DNA from: Sweltsa coloradensis
Lineage: Eukaryota; Arthropoda; Insecta; Plecoptera; Chloroperlidae
Direction: 5' to 3'
Length of the DNA: 64,000 bases
NCBI GenBank assembly: GCA_024449915.1
Contig: JAMZAV010001429.1
Location: 62,001 to 126,000 of the forward strand
The position numbers and the translations under genes are program-made. Below the pieces are notes generated by a model. It searched no databases. It had not been told where the DNA came from and was given only the letters and a program-made list of their open reading frames with translations. Of the stretch, positions 12,090 through 23,477 are shown piece by piece (position 1 is the stretch's first letter; every line of letters starts with the position of its first letter).

Positions 12090-12700
12090 TTTTTCGTTAA
12101 CGGGGTGTTTACCCGCTATATTCAAAATAACCATTTTATTCAAGCTTACTAGTTTTGATAATTTGATTGATCCTTCCACCATGACCCGAAAATGAATTGT
12201 CAAACTTCTCGAGCTAGGTCCAATTTGCAAAAATCTCCCATAAGAAATAACATGGGGACGAACTTTATGCACCGGGACTGTGCAGGATTTTGATCCAACG
12301 AAATACTGTTTTTATTGGCGTAATGGACAACCTTTCAGTAAATTCGCTATATTTTCATTTGTAATTTGTAAAAGAGGTTAAGTCAAAATGTTGAATACCA
12401 AGAAGGGGCGTGATTTTGGAATGTATGTTTTTCCGTGTTTGAATGTTTATTTCTGCACAGTTTCAAGACACAATTTTATAAAGGTCTATTTTAGATGGTT
12501 ATGAACTATAGTTTCTATGTGGAAGAAAAAATGAGCTGGTTAGAGCTGTTTTCAGTAATTACACAAAATGCCATAAAACTAAAATATCTGGATAATTTTA
12601 ATCGTGTATAATCACAGTAACACGATATCACTTTATAAACGATAATTTTTGTGTAGAATTATGCTACAGATTATGTAGTAAAAATGGGTTAACTATCTAG
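12090..12700 (+). repeat. Interspersed repeat family 2, between lectins B and C
   Basis: Starts near ACGGGGTGTTTACCCGCTAT and carries GAGCTAGGTCCAATTTG, CCCATAAGAAATAACATGGG and TTTTGGAATGTATGTTTTTC. It is almost identical to 42900-43520 upstream of lectin H, so it was already present before that block duplicated. Confidence 0.7.
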
Positions 12701-12874
12701 TCAGCCCCAAAATAACCGACCAAACCTGACCCGCATTTTCCGCAACACGCAAATAAGTCACCAGTAAAAGATTATTGTGCATCACACTCAACACACGTGC
12801 ACACAGACCCCCCCCCCCCCAAACTAAAACTCTAATATCCCCGGAGGATGCTTCCAAACCCTTCTCCTTCCAAC

Positions 12875-12974
12875 TTATCGAAAAAGTCAAACAGGTCATC
12901 TCTCCTCGATTACTTAACCACGCCTCCTTCTCCTACAATAGGACGTCCAATCTTTCCCCTCAGGGGCTATATAA
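12875..12974 (+). promoter_or_regulatory. Promoter of lectin C
   Basis: TATATAA at 12968-12974, about 50 bases before the ATG. The proximal region is shared with H, I and J: TTATC (a GATA-factor core on the minus strand) at 12875-12879, and CAATCTTTCCCCTCAG, whose complement CTGAGGGGAAAGATTG resembles but does not fully match an insect kappaB site. The 5' UTR has the shared motif ACATTCTAGTCTAAGCAACA. Immune regulation is inferred only. Confidence 0.55.
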
Positions 12975-13022
12975 CCAGATCACATCAGACATTCTAGTCT
13001 AAGCAACAAGTGACGGGAGGAG

Positions 13023-16000
13023 ATGTCGACACTTGTGGTCCTGGTGGTGGTGACTTGTGTGTTCGTGTCTTTTGTCAAACCCGAGGCGAAGATAGGGGAA
13101 CCATGTTCTGAAGCGAAGAAGTCGTTGGTGAAGTTCTCCATCAACACTAGTAGGAATCAGACTGGGCACTGGCAATCAAAGGTATTTGACAAGGTTTTCA
13201 GACATTCTAGTCTAAGCAACAAGTGACGGTACGAGATGTCGAAACTTGTGGTCTTGGTTAGTTAGTTAGTTAATAAGGTTTTAGGGCACAAAAAAGTAAA
13301 GTTATCAGTGCCCATCGAATTTTCTGATTGCTAAATAAATAAAAATGAATTTCAAATTGAATTTAAAAGGTTTGCTTTATGTAAGAAATGAATATCGTTA
13401 TCGCTTGTCGTGGAGTTGTCTGATATAATTGCTTTGAGGGAAGGTTTTAATTTAAAATCTTTTCTATCACTACTTTATTTTGGACAGGTTTCTAAACCGT
13501 GTTTTATAGTTAAAACTTTGCCACACTCATCACAAATGGGAGGATCTGGTGGTGGTGACTTGTGTGTTTGTGTCTATTGTTAAACCCGAGGCGAAGATAG
13601 GGGAACCATGTTCTGAAGCGAAGAAGTCGTTGGTGAAGTTCTCCATCAACACTAGTAGGAATCAGTCTGGGCACTGGCAATCAAAAATATTTGACACGGT
13701 TTTCAAACATCAAAATAATGTATTTGCAAAAATTCAGAATATGAACACAAATAATTCTTTTACTACGTATCTCTAAAAAAATTTAAACCTTTTCTTGTTT
13801 TTATTGTTAATAAATTATATTTGAGATTATATAGTTACTTCTACTGCTGTAAATCTATTTTGTATTGCTCTCTTATGTTTTTTATTTGATATGTAGCAAA
13901 TAGTTCAATTATGAAAGGGTTGTTCAAGGTCTGTTTGGGAGGAAAACCCTTTTGATAAAAACTTTACTCAGGATTGCCAATCATAACCGAATTTTCGGAA
14001 TCTCCCGAATCAATTGTCGTACTTAACGCTCGAGCCAACTATGTCGTTATATTTTAGATGAGTAAAAATCACCTTTCGAGAGTCATAATTGCAGCATTTA
14101 TTTGTATTGTTAAAAATTATTGAAATAATATATTAAATTAATATGGGTGTTTATAATAATACAACTTTGGTTTGTTTTGTTAGTTGATTATTTTGATTTG
14201 ATTTTAAATTCAATTTGAGTTTATTTATGTTTGTGTTAAAGAGCTTATGAAATTCTTGGATAGCTTACATATTATTGAAAAGCAGTCCTAATATGTTGAT
14301 ACTTTACGCCTCTTTGTTATGAATATACTTAGCTTCCTCAGTTATTAAAATTTAAATGGTTGTGTATAAATTGTTGAAATAAATTTTAAAGGATCACCAT
14401 TTTAAAATTAATTAATTTAGATAGTAATACATTAAATACAAACATTTAATTCACTACAGCACTTAGCACAAAGTCTTGTCAGTACATCACAGTAATGTTG
14501 ATTAAAATAAGTATGTAAACTTCCTAGCAGAAGGCCGTTTGAAAAGTAAGTTGGTTAGTTAGTGATGTTTAAAGGGCAAACAACACTAAATTTATCAGTG
14601 CCATAAATTTTTCCTGGTTGCTATTTAAATATGAATTTCCAAAAACGTTAAGTAAAATGCCATGTTCATGATTCTTAGATTGGTTTCAATCATCGTGGTG
14701 GAAAGACGAACATGAGCAAGTCTGATACTTGGTCATTGGATGTCGAACAGTCAACAACAACAACAACATGTGACGAAGATGAGGGGATAAATATCTTTGC
14801 CACAGTAAAGCAAGGTATAAAGAGTAATGCTTAGTACAATAGAAGCAATGATTTGTATAAGCACTCTGGTATACAAACTTATAGTGACTTATAAAAACCA
14901 ACGATAATTCAAGCACAACATCCGACTGTAATAAATATCAAGAACAATCTTAGATTGTTATCGCTTGCAGTAGTCATAACAAATTTGGATATCATTGGTT
15001 TTAAGCCTTCGTTTTAGGTTTAATTTGGAAAATGTGTTCTCAAGTGCTATATTTTTCTTTTGTCTAAGTATAATAATCAGTTACGACCTACATACAAGGA
15101 ACGCTCAGTTGACGCGTTGATAAGCGAGCAAGTGCTACAGCTAGACCCACATTGCACATTTTTTAATTTTTAAATTTGCGACGTTCGCTGTCCACTGGGC
15201 CCAAGTTTCCAATATTATTTATTATTGCCAAGGTATTTGGGTAAACCCGTGGGGAAACCTTAACGGTGGGGAGAAAATCCACCGCCATCCAAAGGACCAA
15301 GACATCATTTCTTTAGGAAAACTATTTTTATTCTTTGCTAACAAATAATACACTGCTTCCTCGATAAATAACGAGCGAAGCGAGCGTTTCCATTTGACTG
15401 TGCCGGGAAAAAAAAACACTAGCTTTTTTTTTTTGTTTTTGTTTGTATGACTCGCCATAACGTTCCAACGGAGGCTCGGATCCAGTTTAAAATTTGTACT
15501 ATCCGCAAACTTTGTTCTCGATTGAATGCCATTAGTTTTGTGGCAAAATCGTTTAAAAAGTTAAAAAATTACATTAAAGTTAGTCTCAATTTTTTTTTTA
15601 AACAAACGGCGACAAAATCTGAGGTGGCCAAATCATTTAGAATGTCCGTCTGGTCACGAATATGTTAATTTTATTTTGATCCGATAAGTAGTGTAGATGG
15701 AAATTACATTAAAACTAAGTACCGTCACCATGGCATCGGAAAGTCGCACGAGGTGAACTATGCACTGCCACCTAGAAGTAATCAAAATACTATCGAGGAA
15801 GCAGTGTATCATTTGTAACCAAAGAGTTAAAATAGTTTTCCCAAGGAAATGATGTCAAGGTCCTCTAGATGGCGGTGGATTTTATCACAAGCAAAGGTTT
15901 ACTCACGGGTTTACCCACATACCTTGGCAATATAAATAATATTGGAAACATGGCCCGTGGACAGCGAACGTCGCAAAATTTAAAATTTTAAAATAATGTG

Positions 16001-18117
16001 CAATGAGGGTCTAGCTTTTAGCACGTGCTCGCTTATCAACGCGTCCAACTGAACGTATTTTTGTTTATTTTGATAACTTATAGGTGGCAGTGCATAGTGG
16101 CCAGAAACCTCGTGCGACTTTTCGTTACCATGGTGAGGTTACTTTTGTTAAAATGTAATTTCCATCTACACTACTTTTCGGATCAAAATAAAATAAGCAT
16201 ATTCGTGACCCGACGGACATTCTAAATGATTTGGCCACCTCAGATTTTGTCGCCGTTTTAGTTTAAAAAAAACTTTCGATTAACTTCAATGTAACTTTTT
16301 AACTTTTGAACGATTTTGCCACATAACTAATGGCATTCACTCAAAAAACGAAGCTTGAGGATGGTCCAAATTTCAACTCGATCCGAGCCTCCGTTCGAAC
16401 GTTATGGTGAGACATACAAAAAATACAAAAAAAACAAACAAACAAACAAACAAACAAATAAACAAACAAAATTAGTGGCTATTTTTCCGGCAGAGTCAAA
16501 TGGAAACTCTCGCTTCGCTCGCTTAATTAGACATAAATAGCATTGGAGAATAAAAGTGGATAAAATGGGAAATGCGTTTTCGTCAAGATGTGGGATTATT
16601 GAAAAAATTACGACAACCATTTAGGTAGAGAGTTATCTTATCCGTTAATTACTTCAAATGTAGTTGGTTTTCATCGTCGCCATAACCACTCTCCTATTAT
16701 AATGTCGTGACGTAGCACAAAATTGTAGTTTTTAATTTGCAAAACAAATGATAGTGTGTAAGTTCATGTTATCTTACTGTCTCTTTTTCAGTTCCCGACC
16801 CAAGCCTTCCCACGAAGCCCATCCCCGCCGACTATGAGTTGTTCCCAAGCGTGGGGTACTACAAGTTCCACTCAGACAACGCTAACTGGGCACGTGCGCG
16901 GCAGGTGTGCGCAGAAGAGGGGGCGCACCTTATCATTATCAACTCTGAGAATGAAGCAAATGTACTCAAACAATTGTTTACAAGGTTTCCAAAAGAAAAG
17001 CAGTCAAACATTGATGGTGCATACGACAGTATTTGGGTTGGAGTCTACGAGCAAGGTGTCCATGGACAATATTTTACCATATTTGGTGAGTTTATTTTAT
17101 TTCAAAATCGTTTTATTTTTTATTTTCAGCTCACGTTTGAATAAAATGTCTCTGAATATTTCCTCCACACAATTTACACACACAACACAATTTATTTACA
17201 ATTTTACAATTTACAATTTTTTATTTACACAATTTATTACTGATGAGTATTGATGATTGGCCAATTAGTTACTTAACATATTTTGCTCATAGTGAAAGGA
17301 AACGTTACTTTTAACAATTTATACATAGCTGTTATTTTGAAACTTAGATGTACACGTTCATTATATGAACTTACATATTTTGCTCATTATTATAATATAT
17401 TACTTATTTACAACGTTACTATGGAAGTCCACCGTAAAATCGTAACTAAGTGCATTTACACATATTTTTAAATAGCGTAGCAATAAATATTTGTATCTTG
17501 ATTTGTTGAAATAATTTATAATAAATCGAGAATTGTGTTGTTTCTGAACTGTTTTTTTACAATTTCAAATGGTTTGAAATGTGTGAGGCATTATTTTGCC
17601 ACAGATATAATTCTTTGTTGATTTTTGGATTTTTTTATATAAAATGTATAATTAAATAAATCCAATAAAACTTATAGGGTTACACATACAATTTTATTTT
17701 CAATTTATCGTCTGGCATTATTTTGATAAAATGAAATAGTTTTCCTACCTGTTGCCAAAAAAATGTGAATTCAACACTCAATCTGGTAGATAGTGTATAA
17801 ACATGGAGTTAATATTGTAAATCCTACTAGACAGTGTTCATTAAACAATTTAGCTCATTCTATGACTGGATACAGAAATACTTTACTGTGCTTGATTTTA
17901 GTTAGTCGAAGAATTGTGTTTATCGTATTATTAACGAAATATTTTGTTGTGTTGTTCAGGCAAAACTTTAAATTCTACTGGCTTTCAACGATGGCACCCT
18001 GGTCATCCTAATAAAGCTGGTTCTGATGAGTGTATTTACGCCTACCGAACTACGGCTGGACTCGTTGACTTGGCCTGCGACAGAAGAGCTCCCTTCATCT
18101 GTGAGCTACCTTCATGA
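13023..18117 (+). CDS. Lectin C: secreted C-type lectin, LPS-binding-protein type, 248 aa
   Basis: Exons 13023-13181, 14679-14814, 16792-17085 and 17960-18117 (stop TGA); phases 0, 1, 1; coding length 747. The first 19 residues form a hydrophobic signal segment (LVVLVVVTCVFVSFV), with cleavage near KPEA. Cys28 and Cys84 bracket the N-terminal module; sequons NTS and NQT lie at its heart. Exon 2 has five consecutive Thr codons (ACA repeats) before Cys84. The CTLD begins near residue 113 (YELFPSVGYYKFH) and has Cys138, WVGVYEQG and TIFGKTLNSTGFQRW. Exon 4 contributes cysteines in DECIYAY, DLACDRR and FICELPS. The EPN triad is replaced by HPN and no WND is present, so calcium-dependent mannose binding is doubtful. 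Intron 1 holds a second, broken exon-1 copy; intron 2 holds a nested transposon. Near-identical to lectin I. Confidence 0.88.
13197..13730 (+). pseudogene. Duplicated, interrupted and donor-less exon 1 inside intron 1 of lectin C
   Basis: From 13197 the 5' UTR motif ATTCTAGTCTAAGCAACAAG and the start ATGTCGAAACTTGTGGTC repeat immediately after the first exon. The copy breaks at about 13255, where about 290 bases of foreign sequence begin (TTAGTTAGTTAG... with GGGCAC/GTGCCC ends). The exon resumes near 13544 as TCTGGTGGTGGTGACTTG and continues in frame through KPEAKIGEPC. The donor is gone: CAATCAAAAATATTTG in place of CAATCAAAGGTATTTG. The same arrangement, with the same insertion, is in lectin I (53389-53930). 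It cannot encode a signal peptide as it stands. Confidence 0.8.
15108..16530. repeat. Element inserted in opposite orientation into a relative, intron 2 of lectin C
   Basis: Outer + element: 15108-15365 (begins GGAACGCTCAGTTGACGCG) and about 16070-16530 (ends CTCTCGCTTCGCTCGCTTAA). Between them, about 15366-16062, is a minus-strand copy of the same family, from AACGAGCGAAGCGAGCGTTT to CGCGTCCAACTGAACG. This makes the region a long imperfect inverted repeat. A further copy of the family, without this nesting, is at 45532-46527 in lectin H. The (AAACA)n tract at about 16430-16470 is part of the element. Confidence 0.7.
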
Positions 18118-18144
18118 TACACCACAGTGCTTGCAAGGGATCTC

Positions 18145-18228
18145 AATAAAGAAACTGTGAGAGTGTCACGATGATAAGCTAAAATAACTGTAATTGAGCG
18201 ATTTTTGAGTGAAAAAAATCTCAATAAA
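18145..18228 (+). promoter_or_regulatory. Polyadenylation signals of lectin C
   Basis: AATAAA at 18145-18150 and at 18223-18228, 28 and 106 bases after the stop. In the sister gene I the first is AATGAA and the second is the weaker ATTAAA. Confidence 0.6.
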
Positions 18229-18239
18229 TGTTGCTAATA

Positions 18240-19095
18240 ATTCACAGTAACATTAAAATAAAGTATTGGCTTTACATAGTTGTTTTACGATTATACAAAA
18301 AACTTACGTAAGGTATTAAATTATCATAATGTATCCCTATAGTTTGGCTTGTACATTTTTGGTCAAACAATGCATCATTGATTTAATATATTGTGTATAT
18401 AAATATTGAGTTTTTCATGATACATATAAGCAATAACTCAATTTGTAGTCTGGTTTTAATGTAATTATTACAGCAATGTGCAAAATAATTTTTTGTGTAT
18501 TCTTATTAAGTAGCTTTCCTTCAACAACTAATATCCTAGAGATGTTAAACAAAACTACTACTCCTTAACCCATCTGGGCCCGAAATAGAATAGGCCAGGC
18601 GCGTGGCTCTCCTTATCATACAAGGCGATTCAAGAGTTAAAGTCCACATCGCAAACATCAGCTATAGTAAAAATTGAATTTTTTTACTCCCCAAAACTAG
18701 AGGCGAGCTCTGCCATCGTCATCGGGGACACTTGCCCATTTCCTTGACGACCTCCACGACGACGATGACAATGACACAACAAAAAGATGCAAAGACGATG
18801 ATGACTGTGATGTGAGAATCTCTCGCCCCCTACCCGCGGCTCGTTCTGACCAGCATATTCCCCATATTCTCCATATTCCCTAGCTAGGCTATAGTGGCTC
18901 ATTATGACCTTTCGGTTGACGCGCTCTTAATCCAAACAAAATGTACAAAAACAAATACTGCTCAATGCAATAACCATTAGAAATACACAAGTTTCCTTCA
19001 TTTTCTTAAAAATATACAGCGGGGATCCACTTTTGGAAACTGGCTGTACTTATTTGTTTGAATTACAAATTACCCCAATCATGATTTGTTTATTT
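18240..19095. other. Intergenic DNA downstream of lectin C with a GC-rich island
   Basis: Mostly AT-rich with no gene. About 18690-18870 is unusually GC-rich for this window (GACGACCTCCACGACGACGA and similar). Open frames across it are low-complexity and not credible. I do not recognise its origin. Confidence 0.4.
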
Positions 19096-20120
19096 ACGTT
19101 AAAGGGGTATTTAACCGCTAAACTAAAAAATATATTTCATTCAGGCTAACTAGTAATGAATTTAGCAATTAACAGAAAAAATTATTGGGGCCACCATGAC
19201 CTCCCAAAAAATTGTCAAACATGACATTTGAGCGTAGCAAGCGAAGCGAAGATTCCATTTCACTACACTGGAGAAAAAAATCCGGAATATTTTTTTTTCT
19301 TTTTTTCTTTTTTCTTTTTTTTTGTATTTTTGTCTGTCTGTTAACACGATTCCGGCTAAACCAATTCTCCGATTGCGATGAAATTTTATGGAGGCCTTCG
19401 AAATCTCTGAACTTAGAACTGCCACATTTTTGAGCGCAATCGAATTTTTTTTTTTACGATTTTTTTCGATTTAAAAAAAATTCTTTAAGTAATAACACCT
19501 ACAATGCTTTGTCTGATTGTATTGATTTTTTCACAGAACCTTTATTTTATGAATTGATATATTCGTGTGAAATTTGAGCGTAATCTAAACAATGTTTCTC
19601 ATGAAAATCGCAATTTTACGATTTTTTCCGATTTTGTTACTTTTTCGGCTTTTAAAACCTACATGCTTTATCTGATTGTAATGAATTTTTCACAGAACCT
19701 TAATTTTATGAATTTATTTTATATTTGTGTGAAATTTGAGTGCAATCGAGAAATTATTTCTTGTGGTAATCGCAATTTTACGATTTTTTTCGATTTTTTA
19801 ATTTTCATCGACTTATAATACCTAAGTTACATGCTTTATCAGATTATAATGATTATTTCACAGAACCTTAATTATATGAAGTAATATATTCGTGTGATAT
19901 TTGAACGTAATCGAAAAATTATTTCTCGTGAAAATCTCTATTTTACGTTTTTTTGGTTTTTATAAAATTACGCTCATCCAATAATGCGCCTGAAAAAGCG
20001 TTTGCGAAGCTTCCTAGTAAAGCTAAGTCCCATTGGCAAAAATCTCCCATAAGAAATATCATGGGGATGATCTTTATGCCCCGTGACCTTGGAAGATTTT
20101 GATCAAAAAAAAATATTGGC
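19095..20120 (+). repeat. Repeat family 2 copy interrupted by a Helentron-like element
   Basis: Family-2 sequence (19095-19216; ...ATTGTCAAACATGACA) resumes at about 20014 with CCCATTGGCAAAAATCTCCC. Between them, about 19217-20013, is a Helentron-like element: GAGCGTAGCAAGCGAAGCG at the left, then GATTCCGGCTAAACC-like core, and AAAAAGCGTTTGCGAAGCTT followed by CCTAGT at the right. Its left end is slightly decayed (ACATTTGAGCG in place of TTGGATGAGCG). Confidence 0.65.
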
Positions 20121-20680
20121 CATTATTGACGTACCGCGTAACACAATGGCAGCTCAATGTATTAATTACGCTCATCTAACAACGCGCATGAAAAAGCGTT
20201 TGCGAAGCTTCCTCGTAATGAAAAACATGGTGATTTTATTTTGGACACCCCCGTCCCCCTTAACGGAACAAGTTCCATTACAGCATAGTAAAATACTGAA
20301 ACATTTTTGTTGATAAATTGTCCGTTGAACAAAATATTTTCTCCCTCCGCTTGAACCTTTAAATATTTCCATCTAATTATAAATTGCTGCTGATATTGAG
20401 GAAGGAAAAAGGAAGGATTTCGAAGGGAAAATAAACAACCTTTTGTTTATTTAAGATAATTTAAGATTTTTCTGAACAGGTTAATAAAAAAATTGTACCA
20501 ATGCTTTTTTTTAGACTATTTACTTTACTATTACAACAACCAAAACAACCGTGAAATATTTGTTTTGTCGCTTAATAGAAGGTACTGCTATAGTTGTGTT
20601 CTTATTTATTATTCGTCAGTTTCTTCTCGCCGATTCTCAACAAATTGAAGGCTCTACAAAGTTAACATTTTAGATGGGCA
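20120..20680. other. Intergenic DNA with an isolated Helentron-like 3' end
   Basis: At about 20165-20218 there is TACGCTCATCTAACAACGCG followed by GCGAAGCTTCCTCGT, a 3' terminus without the rest of its element. The remainder to 20680 has no gene or clear repeat. Confidence 0.5.
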
Positions 20681-21210
20681 TTTTTAGGGATACTAAACAT
20701 GACATTTTTCGAGCTAGGTCACATCGGCAAAAATCTCCCATAAGAAATAACATGGGGACGATCTTTATGCCCTGTGACATTGAAGGATTTTGATCCAAAA
20801 AAATATTGGACATTATTGACGTACTCGACAGCCTTTTCTGTAAATTCTCTTTATTTTGTTTTGAAATTTTGGCAAGTAGTTCGGTCAAAATATGCTGATT
20901 ACCAAGATGGGGTGTGATTTTGGAATGCATATTTTTGCGTGTTTGAGGGTATATCTGGGCACAGTTTCAAGACACGATGTTATAAAGGGGCATTTTAGAT
21001 TGGTACTATGCTCTTGTATCTATGTGGACCAAAAAAGAAGCAGGAAATTTTCCAAAACATCAATTTTCGCCAATTTCTGGATCAAAAAATTAAAAAATTC
21101 GTGTTAAATCACAGTTACAAGATATAAACTTTTAAAACGGCGATTTAAGTATAGTATTGTGCTATAGATCACGTGGTAAAAAATAATTTTTGGCGTTTTT
21201 AGCCCCTTTA
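20680..21210 (+). repeat. Interspersed repeat family 2, second copy downstream of lectin C
   Basis: Carries GAGCTAGGTCACATCGGC, CCCATAAGAAATAACATGGG and TTTTGGAATGCATATTTT in the usual order, ending near the ATTTTTGGCGTTTTTAGCCC stretch. Confidence 0.65.
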
Positions 21211-21465
21211 AGTTATTACTGTGTCAACCATACCACAATGAACGTGTGCAAATACTTACCTACGTTCTTTCGTTTCTTATCATCCCCCCCTTCCTCCCAC
21301 TCCTGAAGCCTCTTAAACACTCTCGTCTCCTCCCACTTCCTCACCCCCTCAAATGGTTACTTATAACCGCACAACTAAAACAAATAAAACATGTCCTCTC
21401 TTCCATCATCGACACAGTGTTAAAAGCTTCACTACGTGAGAAGTTATTAAGTATTATCTAGGACA

Positions 21466-21612
21466 ATGTACACACCATGGGTTCATGTGATAGCTTGCAT
21501 ACTCTGTGTTTGCCAAACTTCTGCTGAGCAGAAGTGTTTACAGCCACAAGTAGGAGAAATGGTTGTCCAAATTACAAGTCAACGGAATGGAACTGGACAT
21601 TAGCTTTCACAG
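21466..21612 (+). pseudogene. Lectin D relic: A-type exon 1 with a nonsense codon
   Basis: ATG at 21466 opens a signal-peptide-like run (VHVIACILCVCQ), then a family-typical exon-1 body ending NGTGH-stop-LSQ and an intact phase-0 donor (CACAG|GTAATT). The stop is TAG at 21601-21603, exactly where every functional paralogue has the Trp of GHW. No exon 2, 3 or 4 follows. A 3'-flank relic related to lectin A is found at 24670-24905, so D appears to be the remains of an A-type gene that once preceded E. Confidence 0.8.
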
Positions 21613-21642
21613 GTAATTTTTGAACGTTTATATCACAGATAG

Positions 21643-21994
21643 GATAGTCGCGAAATTAAAACCACGCTCAATCACAGTTTTTCGGGATATCTCGAGAACG
21701 ATGCAAAATATCTAAATACTGATTCTAGATCGAATTGGGGTTTTGTTAGATCAATATAACGAAAGAAAAGATATTCAAATATTATAATTGATGCAGTTTG
21801 TATTTAAGATATGCATTTAAGTAATTATAATTCTAATAAAAACTTAATTACCGTCACATTTCAATATTTTTTTGAATTATATTGTTCTAACAAAACCACA
21901 ATTTGGTCTAGAATCAGTTTTCAGATATTTTGCATCGTTCTCGAGATATCACGAACAAACTGTAATTACGCGTGGTTTTAATTTCGCGACTATC
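21643..21994. repeat. MITE with about 110-base inverted ends
   Basis: Starts GATAGTCGCGAAATTAAAAC and ends GTTTTAATTTCGCGACTATC. Arms share CGAGAACGATGCAAAATATC with its inverse GATATTTTGCATCGTTCTCG. The paralogous intron at 35623-35700 (relic F) lacks it and is the empty site. No coding capacity. Confidence 0.75.
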
Positions 21995-23228
21995 TTATCC
22001 TCTTAATATTGCCCTTTGGCCATTATTTTTGTCAAATTGTGATTTCAATGCTATTGTGAGTGTGAGTGTGTTTGTGGTAATTTTCATGTCTTAAAAATAA
22101 TTCGAAATAATTTTTTTTTTACTAGTTCACGTACAGTAAACATACACAGAAATAGAGTGAAGCTTATACATCAACCCTTAATCATCATCATGCACAATCA
22201 CATTGACCATAGGGTCAAAATAATTGTTTTACCCAACAAAGTTTTATATTGCTTGGAACAAAATATATTTTGAACTACATCTCAATTCGACCCCCTGTAA
22301 GGGGCAAAATCCCCCGTCCCCTGGCCCCCAATATCCCACTGAGTTATCAAACACGTTTAATTGCTTGTTGACATTATTGACAATCCCGGACATACGAACA
22401 GACAGCTCAGTTTCGAACGCTTCATTAAAATTAATCAACATTGCTCATTTTCAGTTTTATATAGAGGTTTTTGTAAACAGATTTGTGCTACTATTATGAA
22501 TAAGCGCTTAAGGGGAATTAAGTACATATTTAATTTTAATTTAATTTCGATTGACTAACAATTTCCTTTCTATAGTATATTTTCTGTTATTTCTTTAGTA
22601 TTGAAAAAACTGATAGCCTAAAGTTACCGTTATACTTGCATGAGCGATTTCTTGGATCATGTCTTATTCCACTTTAAAAAAACGAATTCTAGGTTTTCGC
22701 CTCCCCCCAACCCTCCTCCCGATTTATCTAGGATATTCTATCTTATGATTCGTCATTTTTTAAGTTAGTAGATCGCATTTTACAAAATTAAAAACATTAT
22801 AGTGATAGCAACTCTTTTTACATGTGTGACATTATGTGAAATATTTATCCACCTTGGCTATATTTTCAATGTTTGTTTTGATATGTTTTTAAATATATGA
22901 TTTTTGTTTTAAACTAACCTGATGACAGATAAAGTTATATTTAATTTACGAACATTGTACAATCTTATGTAAAGGAGTCGCAATCAACTAAAAAGTTTTA
23001 AATATTCATAAATTTCTCCAAATAAAAGGCAAGTTTTCGTAGGCAGATTCCAACGGAAATTATATTTCTCAATTTCATTAATCGGGAAACACTCCCGTAG
23101 ATGTATTTGCCTTTAATCTTTAAAATCTTAATCTTTAAATTTAATCACGGGATAACTAGTAATACTAATGTCTGAATGAGACTATTCGTTGACAAATTAT
23201 TTCTTAGAAGGGAAGATAATCTCATCAT
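21995..23228. other. Intergenic DNA, no gene recognised
   Basis: AT-rich with short open frames only. A C-rich patch at about 22290-22340 gives a pair of overlapping small frames without protein character. Parts of it match 35650-36170 downstream of relic F, so this is duplicated flank. Confidence 0.4.
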
Positions 23229-23291
23229 TTCAATTCAATTCAATTCAATTCAATTTAATTCAATTCAATTTAATTCAATTCAATTTATTCA
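23229..23291. repeat. (AATTC)n / (AATTT)n microsatellite
   Basis: About a dozen tandem pentamers of TTCAA type with a few T-for-C changes. Confidence 0.85.
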
Positions 23292-23477
23292 TTTGATCGA
23301 TACATGGTAACAGATATAACCCTTCTTGGAAGAGAGGGAATGAATAATCCTTAGTAACTATTTAACATGAATAAGTGTTTGCTAAATACGAACTACTGTG
23401 TTTTTATCAGGTTTGGCTACCAGTGATAAGAAAATAATCACATTACAAAATCTTGTTTCGTTCTTTTTCAAACTTTT

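Noticed and set aside
16834..17253. Alternative frame across exon 3 of lectin C (and its equivalents at 47419 and 55537)
   Set aside because: The overlapping true frame carries all CTLD motifs and fits the splice phases.
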